This document shows positions 1 to 7,067 of a stretch of DNA of 12,068 nt, piece after piece. The notes below the pieces were generated by a model. That model had not been told where the DNA came from. It searched no databases and was given only the letters and a program-made list of their open reading frames with translations. The stretch's first letter is position 1; every line of letters begins with the position of its first letter. Source of the DNA: CAZDGB01 sp964504645 (lineage in GTDB: Bacteria; Planctomycetota; Planctomycetia; Planctomycetales; Planctomycetaceae); NCBI GenBank assembly GCA_964504645.1, contig CAZDGB010000236.1, positions 1-12,068 on the forward strand, in the 5' to 3' direction. A program made the position numbers and the translations under genes.

Positions 1-515
1 AGTCCGACACGGTTGAAGGCGTTCTCCAGCGCCAGCACGCCCTGGACCTCATGCGCCTGAATCATCGCCGCCAGCACGTCGCGCATCGTTAGCGGAGATC
101 GGCCTTCGGCGGCGGCGTTGCAGCTGAGGTAATCGGCGACGGCGAGAATCGCGCCGAGATTGTCCGACGGATGCCCCCATTCCGCGGCGAGCCAGGTGTC
201 ATTGAAATCAAGCCAGCGGACCATCGCCCCGATGCAGAACGCCGCCCGAACCGGATCAAGCTCGTCGCTCGTGCCAGGCACGCGCGCGCCGCGGCCGGGA
301 AGCGTGGCGCCGGGCACGATCGGCCCGAGCAGCTTCGTGCACGCCGGGTACGACAGCGCCAGCAGCCCGCAGCCCAGCGTATCCATCAGGCAGTAACGAG
401 CCGTGTCGAACGCCTCGGCGCTGGCGATCTTGTCGACCGCCAGCACGTAATCGGCAATCTGCCGCAACAACGCATCCGGCTCCGGCCGCACGGCACTAGT
501 GAAATCGTGGGACAT
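1..515 (-). CDS. prpD: 2-methylcitrate dehydratase PrpD (N-terminal part, cut by window edge)
   Basis: PrpD dehydrates 2-methylcitrate to 2-methyl-cis-aconitate, the third step of propionate breakdown in the cytoplasm. Reading the minus strand from the ATG at 515-513 gives 171 residues without a stop before the window ends, against about 480 for the full family. The family core WLDFNDTWLAAEWGHPSDN lies at residues 101-119. It is preceded by DTLGCG (45-50) and YPACTKLLGPIVPG (56-69) and followed by HEVQGVLALENAFNRVG (155-171); all align closely with enterobacterial PrpD from memory. The start matches the usual family N-terminus, but no clear Shine-Dalgarno precedes it. The gene follows prpC after a 116-base gap that holds a palindromic repeat, so it may be translated independently while sharing a transcript with prpBC. 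The identification is firm; only the C-terminal two thirds are unseen. Confidence 0.95.
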   Translation of the reverse strand, partial: MSHDFTSAVRPEPDALLRQIADYVLAVDKIASAEAFDTARYCLMDTLGCGLLALSYPACTKLLGPIVPGATLPGRGARVPGTSDELDPVRAAFCIGAMVRWLDFNDTWLAAEWGHPSDNLGAILAVADYLSCNAAAEGRSPLTMRDVLAAMIQAHEVQGVLALENAFNRVG

Positions 516-549
516 GGCGACAATTTTCAAACAGAAAGATAAAGACAGG

Positions 550-623
550 TCCGCAGATTTCGCAGATAAATCAGAAGCAATTAAATTTGGCTTATGGATT
601 TCTAATCTGCGGAAATCTGCGGA
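550..623. repeat. Imperfect palindromic repeat between prpC and prpD
   Basis: The left arm TCCGCAGATTTCGCAGAT (550-567) is matched in inverse by ATCTGCGGAAATCTGCGGA (605-623), with one extra base in the right arm. The loop of about 37 bases is AT-rich, unlike its surroundings. Each arm is itself a near-duplication of CGCAGATTT. The same core occurs in the larger palindrome at 2795-2917, so this looks like a small dispersed element and not a gene-specific terminator. No clean T-tract follows it on the minus strand. It could still form a strong hairpin in the prpC-prpD message. Confidence 0.75.
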
Positions 624-631
624 CAACCTTT

Positions 632-1777
632 TCACCGCTGATCCATCGGCACGAAGGGGCGGTTCTCTGGGCCGATGTAGTTGGCGGCGGGGCGGATGAT
701 TTTGTTGTCGGCCCGCTGTTCCAGCGCGTGCGCGCCCCAGCCGGTGATGCGGGCCAGAACGAACAGCGGGGTGAACATCGCTGTCGGAATCCCCAGCCGG
801 TGATACGCCACCGAACTGTACCAGTCGAGGTTGGCGAACATCTTCTTCTCGCGCATCAGTATCTGTTCGATGCGTTCGGCGACGTCGAACAGCCGCGGGT
901 CGCCGGCCTCTTGCGAAAGTTGCCGGGCGATCTCCTTGATCACCTGGTTGCGCGGGTCGGAAATCGAATAGACCGGATGCCCGAAGCCGATGATGATCTC
1001 CTTCTGCGCGATCCGCGCGAGGATGTCGGCCTCGGCTTCGTCGGGCGTGGCATAGCGGTTCTGGATCACGAACGCGAATTCGTTGGCGCCCCCGTGCTTC
1101 GGCCCGCGGAGCGCCCCGATCGCGCCGGTGATCGCGGAATATAGGTCGGACCCGGTACCGGCGATCACGCGGGCTGTGAACGTCGAGGCGTTGAATTCAT
1201 GCTCGGCGTAGAGAATCAGCGACGTCTGCATCGCCTGGACTTCGGACGGCGAGGGCGGCGCACCGCGCAGCAATTGCAGGAAATGTCCGCCGACTGAGTC
1301 TTCGTCGGACGACGTTTCGATCCGCCGCCCGTGCGTGGCGAAGTGGTACCAGTAGAGGAGCATCGAACCGAGCGACGCCAGCAGCCGGTCGAGGAGATCG
1401 CGCATCGCGGCGGGATGGTGATCGTCAGCTTCCGGCAACAGGCAACCCAGAACCGAGACGCCGGTGCGGAGCACGTCCATGGGATGCGCCGCGGGGGGAA
1501 TTGTCTCCAGCGCCGCTCGCAGCGCCGCCGGCAGTTCCCGCAGCGGACGCAGCTTCCGCTTGTAGGCGGCGAGCTGCGGCTTGTTCGGCAGCGTGCCGTG
1601 AATCAGGAGATACGCGACTTCCTCGAACTCGCAGTGCGCGGCGAGATCGAGAATGTCGTAGCCGCGGTAATGCAGGTCGTTCCCCGTCTGTCCGACGGTG
1701 GAGAGCGCGGTATTCCCCGCGACGACGCCGGACAAGGCGACGGATTTCTTCGGCTTAACGGCGGCGGAATCGCTCAT
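632..1777 (-). CDS. prpC: 2-methylcitrate synthase PrpC
   Basis: PrpC condenses propionyl-CoA with oxaloacetate to give 2-methylcitrate, the entry step of the methylcitrate cycle. The 381 residues match the usual PrpC length (389 in E. coli). The N-terminus carries the PrpC-type segment KPKKSVALSG (8-17) and GNDLHYRGYDILDL (32-45), which separates it from ordinary citrate synthase. The catalytic triad of the citrate synthase fold is visible: His228 in GPKHGGANE, His267 in GFGHPVY and Asp357 in RADNKIIRP. The C-terminus GPENRPFVPMDQR is also typical. The ATG at 1777 overlaps the prpB stop as ATGA, which suggests translational coupling. The open frame continues upstream to 2458, but that stretch is antisense-free overlap with prpB in another frame and does not resemble the family, so the internal ATG is chosen. 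Confidence 0.97.
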   Translation of the reverse strand: MSDSAAVKPKKSVALSGVVAGNTALSTVGQTGNDLHYRGYDILDLAAHCEFEEVAYLLIHGTLPNKPQLAAYKRKLRPLRELPAALRAALETIPPAAHPMDVLRTGVSVLGCLLPEADDHHPAAMRDLLDRLLASLGSMLLYWYHFATHGRRIETSSDEDSVGGHFLQLLRGAPPSPSEVQAMQTSLILYAEHEFNASTFTARVIAGTGSDLYSAITGAIGALRGPKHGGANEFAFVIQNRYATPDEAEADILARIAQKEIIIGFGHPVYSISDPRNQVIKEIARQLSQEAGDPRLFDVAERIEQILMREKKMFANLDWYSSVAYHRLGIPTAMFTPLFVLARITGWGAHALEQRADNKIIRPAANYIGPENRPFVPMDQR

Positions 1778-2670
1778 TCGGCGTCTTTCGAAAACAACTG
1801 ATCGAGCTTCCGCTCGTAATCGAGATAGTTCAATACGTCGTACAGTTCGGCCCGGGTCTGCATCTGGTCGATCGCCGCTTGCTGCGATTTCTCCGAGCGG
1901 ATCGTTTGGTAAACTCGTTCGGCGGCGCGGCTCATGGCGCGGAAGGCGCTCAGCGGATACAGCACGAGCCGCACGCCGCATTGGCCGAGTTCGTCGGCCG
2001 TGAACAGCGGCGTTTGGCCGAATTCCGTGATGTTGGCCAGCACCGGCACGGAGATCGCCGCGGTGAAGGCTCGATATTCGTCGAGCGTGGTCAGCGCCTC
2101 GGCGAAGATCAGATGCGCGCCGGCGGCGACGTACGCCGCGGCCCGGTCGATCGCGGCCTCGAGGCCTTCCATCGCATGGGCGTCGGTGCGGGCCATGATC
2201 ACGAATTGATCGTCGGGACTGGCGTCGAGCGCCGCCTTCAAACGGTCGCACATCTCGTTCGTCGAGACGAGCGCCTTGCCGGGGCGATGCCCGCACCGCT
2301 TGGCTTGCACCTGGTCTTCGAGATGGCACCCCGCCGCGCCGGCCCGATGCAGTTCGCGCACCGTCCGGGCGATCTGGAATGCACCGCCCCAGCCGGTATC
2401 GGCGTCGACCAACAGCGGCAGCGGCGTCGCCTGCGTAATCCGGCGGACGTCTTCGCACACGTCGTTCAGCGTGGTGATGCCCAGATCCGGCAAACCGAAC
2501 GACGCATTGGCCACGCCGGCTCCGGAGAGATACAGCGCCCGAAACCCGGCCTGCTCCGCGAGCAGCGCACAGTAGGCATTAATGGTCCCGACGACCTGCA
2601 ACGGGCGCTCGGCATCGAGCGCCGCACGAAACCGCGCGCCGGGCGAACCAGTAGGCGACGAACTCGACAT
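1774..2670 (-). CDS. prpB: 2-methylisocitrate lyase PrpB
   Basis: PrpB cleaves 2-methylisocitrate to pyruvate and succinate, closing the methylcitrate route. It belongs to the isocitrate lyase / PEP mutase superfamily with a TIM-barrel fold. The 298 residues match the usual length (296 in E. coli). The metal-binding segment VDADTGWGG is at 88-96, with LEDQ at 117-120. The mobile catalytic loop KRCGHRPGK is at 124-132, with Cys126 as the acid/base. ARTDA (160-164), FAEAL (189-193) and the C-terminal YDVLNYLDYE are also family features. It is the first gene of the minus-strand prp cluster. The start at 2670 gives a normal N-terminus; only a weak purine run precedes it. A loose promoter-like pair (TTGCCG, then CATGAT about 18 bases on) exists upstream but is not convincing. 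Confidence 0.97.
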   Translation of the reverse strand: MSSSSPTGSPGARFRAALDAERPLQVVGTINAYCALLAEQAGFRALYLSGAGVANASFGLPDLGITTLNDVCEDVRRITQATPLPLLVDADTGWGGAFQIARTVRELHRAGAAGCHLEDQVQAKRCGHRPGKALVSTNEMCDRLKAALDASPDDQFVIMARTDAHAMEGLEAAIDRAAAYVAAGAHLIFAEALTTLDEYRAFTAAISVPVLANITEFGQTPLFTADELGQCGVRLVLYPLSAFRAMSRAAERVYQTIRSEKSQQAAIDQMQTRAELYDVLNYLDYERKLDQLFSKDAE

Positions 2671-2794
2671 GCGGGCCCCGGGTGAAAACGGAAACAGCGA
2701 ATCCGCGCACCATCATGCGCTCTGCGGTAAGACGGCGGCAACTCAGCGCCGGAAGCGACGACCACCGCTTCGAAGTTGTGCAGAAAAAGAGTTC

Positions 2795-2917
2795 ATCCGC
2801 AGATTTCACAGATTCGCGCAGATTTCGGCAGATCGACTACGGCCAATTCATTTTTTGAGAGGCGAAACTTTTCTGACGCTCGAATTCCCTCTGCGAAAAT
2901 CTGTGAAATCTGCGGAT
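2795..2917. repeat. Perfect 20-bp inverted repeat, MITE-sized palindromic element
   Basis: The left arm ATCCGCAGATTTCACAGATT (2795-2814) is repeated exactly in inverse at 2898-2917. The match continues inward for about seven bases with two mismatches (CGCAG core at 2817-2821 against 2891-2895). Outward, a GCAGAAA stretch occurs on both sides at slightly different spacing. The interior includes an AT-rich run (TTTTTT near 2851) and reads as no protein. The arm core is shared with the palindrome at 550-623, so both belong to one dispersed family. Total size is about 125-145 bases. It could be a non-autonomous mobile element or a structured RNA; the sequence alone does not decide. Confidence 0.8.
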
Positions 2918-2934
2918 CGTTTCTGCTTGCCTTC

Positions 2935-2970
2935 AAAAACACAGACGCCGGGCGGGTGGCCCGGCGTCTG
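2935..2970 (-). terminator. Intrinsic terminator of the repeat-protein gene
   Basis: A perfect 12-bp stem, CAGACGCCGGGC (2942-2953) and its complement at 2959-2970, closes a 5-base loop. On the minus strand it is followed at once by TGTTTTTG, a U-tract complementary to the A-run at 2935-2939. It sits about 30 bases past the stop codon at 3001 and faces the correct way for that gene. Confidence 0.9.
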
Positions 2971-3000
2971 GAACGAGCATCATCGTTTACGGCATCCAAC

Positions 3001-5325
3001 TTACTTGCGGAAATCGAGGCCGGGGTCGTGCTCCGGGCCGCCATACAGTTTGAAGTTGAAGCCGTCGTCGTTGAGGGTCACGAGTCCCGGCATCTGCGAG
3101 CCGTCGGCGCGGGTTAGCACGAGGATCGGCCCGTCGACGCCGAACTTGCCGTCGAATTCCTGGGCTTTCTTGTTCTTCGGCTCGAACTCCCAGGTGAACT
3201 TGTCGTCGTCGGTGAGGTTCAGCTTGAACGTCGTGCCGTCGTCGCGCTTGGCCGTCCAGTTGCCGACAATCTTCTTCGGGTCGACGTCGGGGAACTCCGG
3301 CGCCTTGTCATCGGCGGCGGGACTTTCGGCCGTCGGCGGTTCGCCGGCGGTCTGCTGTTCCTCTTCGCCGCCGAACACCTTGATCAGCCGCGCGGAAAGC
3401 TGGTCCGACGGTTGCAGCCGGACGATTTCCTTATATTGCTTCACCGCGGCTTCGTTGTGCTTCTGCGTCACGTAATGGTACGCCAGGACGAAGCGGCCCG
3501 CGGGATCATCCGGATTCGCACGCACGTATTGTTCGAGCGCCCGCACCTGTTGGGTGTAGACGTCGATGCTGGGATACATGCTGCTGAGCGTCGTCCAGTC
3601 CCAGCCGGGGCCGGCGGAGAGGACGGCGTACAGCGTGCCCGCCGCGGACTTGTAGTCCTTCTGTGCGAACTGGATGAGGGCCCGCAGTTCGTGCAGCGCA
3701 GCGTCGTTCGGCTGCTTCTCGAGCGCTTGGTCGAGCTCCTTCATCGCGCCATCGTAATCGCCTTCGTAGAACTTGTTCCGCGCCAGATCTGAATGCTCCA
3801 GGCTTTCCTGCAGTTCCGGGGGCATGGCCGGCGTCTGCGCGGCGACCGATTCGGTGGTTGCGGTCGCGGGGTCGGTCGCCGCGACGGACGTGTCCGCCGG
3901 CAGATCATACGATGTGCTCACCACCTGGATCGGCTGTGAGTAATCGTAATAGACGGGAGTCGTCACAGCCGGCTCAACGTAATACGGATTGGCATAACTC
4001 GCATAGCCGGAGTTATAGAAGATCGATCCCATCGACCAGGCGCCGAGGCCCCACGCGAGGGGCTGCGAATACCAGGGGCGATCCCAGTAACCGGTGTTGT
4101 AGCCGCTGGCGAAGCCGTTGGCATAGCCGTTCCACCAGCCGCCATTGCCCCAGCCGTTGCCGTTCCAGTTGTTGTAGTTGCCCCAGTTGTTCCAGTTGCC
4201 GTTGTTCCAATTGCCGTGGCGCCAGTTGTCGTTCCACGGGCGATTGGAGATGAAGTTGTTATTGTTGTGAATGTTGTTGATGTTGACGTTGTTGCCGATC
4301 TGGTTCCAACCGGGCCGATTGTTGTTCCACGGCCGATTGTTATTCCAGGGGCGGTTATTGTCCCACGGCCGGTTGTTGTTATTCCACCCGGGCCGGTTGT
4401 TGTTGTCCCAGCCGGGGCGATTGCCGGGCCGGTTGTCAGCCCACCCAGGACGATTCCCGGGGCGATTGTCCCAACCGGGACGATTGCCGCCCTGTCCGGG
4501 CCGGGCGGGAAGCGTGCCGGGCCGATTCCATTGCTCCCCGCTGCCTCCTTGTCCGGGACGAACGGCGGGACGCGTGTTGCCGCCGGGGAAATTCGGGCGG
4601 TTGGCGATGATGGGGTTCTGCGTGCCGCTGCCGCCTGCGCCCGGGCGCGTGCCTGGACGATTAGCGAAGCCGGGATTCTGGATGCCGCCGCCACCAGCGC
4701 CGGGACGAGTGCCGGGTCGGAAGTTCGGATTCTGAATCCCACCTCCGCCCGCTCCGGGCCGCGTGCCCGGACGATTGGCAAACCCGGGATTCTGAATGCC
4801 ACCGCCGCCGGCGCCAGGCCGCGTGCCCGGGCGATTCGCGAAGCCGGGGTTCTGGATGCCCCCTGCACCGGGACGGACGCCGGGGCGATTCGCCATGCCG
4901 GGGTTGTTCATACCGGGCCGGCCGCCCCCCATGTTCGGGCGATTGCCGCCGGCGTATGTCGGACGGCCTCCCGTGCCGGGACGACTGAAGGAACCGGCTT
5001 GTCCGCCGGGACGTGATCCCATATTGGGCCGCGATCCCATTTGCGGACGAGAGCCCCCCATCTGAGGCCGCCCCCCTCCCATATTGGGCCGGCTGGCCCC
5101 CATGTTGGGGCGTGATCCGCCCATGTTGGGACGCCCGCCGCCTCCCATGCTGGGCCGTGCTCCGCCGCCACCGCCGCCGCGGTAACCACCACCGCCTCCG
5201 CCACCTCCGCGCCCGCCACCACCACCACCACCGCGGCCTCCGCCGAAGCCGCGGCCGAACAAATCGGCCGGCAAGAGCAGCGCCGCCGAAAGCAGAATCG
5301 TCAATACGAGCGTCGTCTTTTTCAT
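3001..5325 (-). CDS. Exported repeat-mosaic protein with TPR region and C-terminal beta domain
   Basis: The specific function is unknown; a cell-surface or envelope scaffold is inferred. The 774 residues begin with a signal peptide (1-20: KK, then a Leu/Ala core ending LLPA). Low-complexity blocks follow: Gly/Arg (24-56), repeated RPxMG units (57-140), 20-residue IQNPGFANRPGTRPGAGGGG-type units (157-234), NRPGW/NRPWNNN repeats (281-340), an Asn/Trp/Gly stretch (341-400) and an aromatic WGLGAWSMGSIFYNSGY region (424-441). After a Thr/Ala linker, TPR-like helices occupy about 507-650. A beta-rich, lipocalin-like domain starting IVGNWTAKRDDGTTF ends the protein (about 680-774). The start at 5325 is chosen over an upstream ATG at 5409 because it gives a signal peptide and is preceded by GAGGAGGAGG. 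Planctomycete proteins with such Gly/Trp-rich regions have been loosely called mu-protocadherin-like; that name implies no function. Confidence 0.85.
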   Translation of the reverse strand: MKKTTLVLTILLSAALLLPADLFGRGFGGGRGGGGGGGRGGGGGGGGYRGGGGGGARPSMGGGGRPNMGGSRPNMGASRPNMGGGRPQMGGSRPQMGSRPNMGSRPGGQAGSFSRPGTGGRPTYAGGNRPNMGGGRPGMNNPGMANRPGVRPGAGGIQNPGFANRPGTRPGAGGGGIQNPGFANRPGTRPGAGGGGIQNPNFRPGTRPGAGGGGIQNPGFANRPGTRPGAGGSGTQNPIIANRPNFPGGNTRPAVRPGQGGSGEQWNRPGTLPARPGQGGNRPGWDNRPGNRPGWADNRPGNRPGWDNNNRPGWNNNNRPWDNNRPWNNNRPWNNNRPGWNQIGNNVNINNIHNNNNFISNRPWNDNWRHGNWNNGNWNNWGNYNNWNGNGWGNGGWWNGYANGFASGYNTGYWDRPWYSQPLAWGLGAWSMGSIFYNSGYASYANPYYVEPAVTTPVYYDYSQPIQVVSTSYDLPADTSVAATDPATATTESVAAQTPAMPPELQESLEHSDLARNKFYEGDYDGAMKELDQALEKQPNDAALHELRALIQFAQKDYKSAAGTLYAVLSAGPGWDWTTLSSMYPSIDVYTQQVRALEQYVRANPDDPAGRFVLAYHYVTQKHNEAAVKQYKEIVRLQPSDQLSARLIKVFGGEEEQQTAGEPPTAESPAADDKAPEFPDVDPKKIVGNWTAKRDDGTTFKLNLTDDDKFTWEFEPKNKKAQEFDGKFGVDGPILVLTRADGSQMPGLVTLNDDGFNFKLYGGPEHDPGLDFRK
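4624..4857 (-). repeat. In-frame tandem repeat of about 60 bases inside the surface-protein gene
   Basis: Four units code for residues 157-176, 177-196, 197-214 and 215-234. The third lacks two residues, and a fifth degenerate start (TQNPIIANRP) follows. The units share most bases but use different synonymous codons (for example GCCGCCGCC and CCACCTCCGCC for the Gly run), so they are not all fresh copies. Such repeats can expand or contract by slippage or recombination. Confidence 0.85.
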
Positions 5326-5340
5326 GAGGACCTCCTCCTC
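5326..5340 (-). promoter_or_regulatory. Strong Shine-Dalgarno of the repeat-mosaic protein gene
   Basis: Read on the minus strand this is GAGGAGGAGGTCCTC directly before the ATG. AGGAGG occurs in two registers, the nearer one five bases from the start. It decides the start at 5325. The TCCTC between it and the ATG could pair back onto the GAGGA and modulate access. Confidence 0.85.
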
Positions 5341-5436
5341 GATGCTGTGCCGTCTCGAGGATCTGGGTTGATGTGCTGAATCGGGTCGTGAATGCAGTGG
5401 AATGAACAACCGGCGATCTCATTCCCCAGAGATTTG

Positions 5437-6675
5437 TTATTCCGATTTCTCCGTCTTCTCTTCTTTTTTCTCGTCTTTGTCGTCGGACGGCTCGGGAACC
5501 TGGGCCGAATCGTCGTCTCCGTCCGAAGGCAGAGCCGGCTGCCGCTTGATCACGATTTCGTCGATGTCCGGCGTGAGTTCCCCGTCGACGATGCGGTCGT
5601 ACGACCGGAATGTGATCGTGTCGTTGTTGACCAGGCGATACACGTTCGTCGAACTGCACGTCTCGCCGTCCGGCGTCGCGCCCTTCATCTTGACGATCCA
5701 TTCATCGTCCGCGGGAATCCACGAGCCTTCGCTGAAGCCCCCTTCGGAATCGAAGACCCACGAGCGGAACTGCTTGGAGACCGCGTCCCAGCCGATCCGC
5801 GTCGTGCCGAACATCGCCTCTTGCCCGGCGACGTTGGCCTGGAAGTGATAGACCAGGAAATTGCCGCTCTCGTCCCAATCGCAGATCGAATGGACGTTCG
5901 AGTCCGAGCTTTCATCGATCCACTCGCCGATCAGCCACGACAGCTCCTGCAGATGTTCGTGCGGCGTGAGGTTCTCCGCGACGGGGGCGAAATCGCTGAC
6001 CGACGCCAACATCCATTTGTCGTCGATCTTCACGTGCACGCAGACATAGTTGGTGATCGCTTCCGGATCGTCGGCATTTGGAGCGCAGCGGGCGACCCCT
6101 TCTTCCAGCGCCAGATGCGGCGTCAGCACGCGGATCGAGGCGACGTCGACCTGCATCCGGCAGTCCGGCTCGTCTTCGAACTGCTGCTTGAACTCGGCTT
6201 CGATCTCCTCGCGGCCTTTGACCAGCTTGCCGTCTTCATCGACCATCTCCGCCTTCTCGGCGAAGAGCGCCGCGAGGCCCGCGGCGTCGTGCTTGTTGTA
6301 GAGTTCCGTGAATGCCTCGGCGCTGGCGCGGATTTCCTTTTCCTCGGGCGATTCTTCCGCAGCGGCCGCGTGTTCGTGATCGTGTTCTTTATCCTTCGCC
6401 GCGTCCTTGAGTTTTTCCGTGTGGGCTTTCTCGGTGGTCGTCGCCGGCTTCTCCGCGGCGGGCTGCTTCGCGGCCGCAGCGGGTTTCTCGGTCTTGGGGA
6501 TCGGCTTTTCGACCTTCTCCGTTTTTTCGGTTTTGATCTCTTCGACCTTCTTTTGCACGGCTTTGAAGGCCGGCGGCTTGTTGGTCTTTGGTGCGTTCTG
6601 GGCCTGCGCCCAGAGGCCCGCGCACAGCGCTACGACAGCCATCCATCCGACCGTCAGTTTCCAGCGTGTTGGCAT
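5437..6675 (-). CDS. Exported NTF2/SnoaL-like protein (SgcJ/EcaC type) with Lys/Glu-rich linker
   Basis: No enzyme activity can be assigned. The 412 residues start with a signal peptide (1-25, ending LWAQAQ). A Lys/Glu/Pro/Ala-rich linker with KTEK-like repeats follows (28-110), including a short EHDHEH patch near 97-102. An NTF2-like domain of the DUF4440/SgcJ-EcaC type spans about 112-230: ELYNKHDAAGLAALFAEKAEMVDEDG, KGREEIEAEF and a closing DDKWMLASV strand. The next region (about 241-378) starts LQELSWLIGEWIDE and resembles the beta domain often called DUF1579-like. The tail (385-412) is Asp/Glu/Lys-rich. The start has GAGGGA five bases upstream. It lies 111 bases upstream of the repeat-mosaic gene on the same strand with no clear terminator between, so the two probably share a transcript and a surface-linked role. 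Confidence 0.85.
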   Translation of the reverse strand: MPTRWKLTVGWMAVVALCAGLWAQAQNAPKTNKPPAFKAVQKKVEEIKTEKTEKVEKPIPKTEKPAAAAKQPAAEKPATTTEKAHTEKLKDAAKDKEHDHEHAAAAEESPEEKEIRASAEAFTELYNKHDAAGLAALFAEKAEMVDEDGKLVKGREEIEAEFKQQFEDEPDCRMQVDVASIRVLTPHLALEEGVARCAPNADDPEAITNYVCVHVKIDDKWMLASVSDFAPVAENLTPHEHLQELSWLIGEWIDESSDSNVHSICDWDESGNFLVYHFQANVAGQEAMFGTTRIGWDAVSKQFRSWVFDSEGGFSEGSWIPADDEWIVKMKGATPDGETCSSTNVYRLVNNDTITFRSYDRIVDGELTPDIDEIVIKRQPALPSDGDDDSAQVPEPSDDKDEKKEEKTEKSE

Positions 6676-7067
6676 GATGTTCCCTCGTGCAGAAATGGTG
6701 TGAGTGGAAGTCAGGCGGCGCTTGCGGCGCGCGATGGGCGGACCAGCGCCTGTGAAAATTCATGGGGGTCGGCCGTCCGTGATCAATCGTCGCGGCCGCA
6801 AACTCGCAGCCGGGATTGGGGACCGGCAGTCGCGCCGCCATGCGGACTGCGTGAAACAGAGACGCTGCAGAATCGAGACTCGAACTGGCCCGCGAGAACT
6901 CCGGAACAGAGGTCGTCGAATGCGACAAGGCTTATCATAGACCGTCGCCGCAGGAAGTCAAAGGCCGCACACGGTATCCTCGTGATCCGGTCGTGGTACA
7001 AGATTCTGTTGGCAAGCCCTGAGGCTGGGCGAAGGGCGCGGGATTTTACCCTTGGGAGCGTTGATTC
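6676..7067. other. Divergent intergenic region with long leader
   Basis: These 392 bases separate the minus-strand NTF2-like gene from the plus-strand propeller gene. A promoter for the minus gene is at 6934-6961 (listed). That leaves about 250 bases of possible 5' leader before its ATG at 6675. For the plus gene no convincing -35/-10 pair was seen. A Shine-Dalgarno GGGAG is at 7054-7058. Open frames crossing this region have no recognisable protein features. Confidence 0.6.
6934..6961 (-). promoter_or_regulatory. Sigma70-type promoter for the exported-protein pair
   Basis: On the minus strand TTGACT (6961-6956) and TATGAT (6939-6934) stand 16 bases apart. Each hexamer matches the consensus in five of six positions. 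Transcription would start near 6927, leaving a leader of about 250 bases. It is the best promoter match found in the window. Confidence 0.65.

Larger units (their letters stand above)
2671..3000. other. Gap between prpB and the repeat-protein gene
   Basis: The 330 bases hold the upstream region of prpB, a large palindromic repeat (2795-2917) and an intrinsic terminator (2935-2970), each listed separately. Short open frames here run through the repeats and have no recognisable protein features. No other gene or RNA was recognised. Confidence 0.7.

Noticed and set aside
1778..2458. Upstream extension of prpC to an ATG at 2458
   Set aside because: The extra 227 residues lie inside prpB in another frame and are Arg-rich. 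The family N-terminus starts at 1777.
1879..2685. Plus-strand open frame of 268 codons over prpB
   Set aside because: Antisense to a certain prpB gene with all its motifs; the product is Arg/Gly/His-rich with no domain.
4624..4857. Possible CRISPR array or iterons
   Set aside because: The repeats are contiguous, in frame and coding, without unique spacers.
5326..5409. Upstream start of the repeat-mosaic protein at 5409
   Set aside because: It would bury the signal peptide behind 28 residues and ignore the strong Shine-Dalgarno at 5326-5340.
3963..5701. Several long frames on both strands over the Gly/Pro/Asn repeats (for example 3963-4868 and 4661-5701 minus, 4216-5016 plus)
   Set aside because: The repetitive GC-rich DNA keeps all frames open. 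Only the 3001-5325 frame has a signal peptide, TPR region and normal C-terminal domain.
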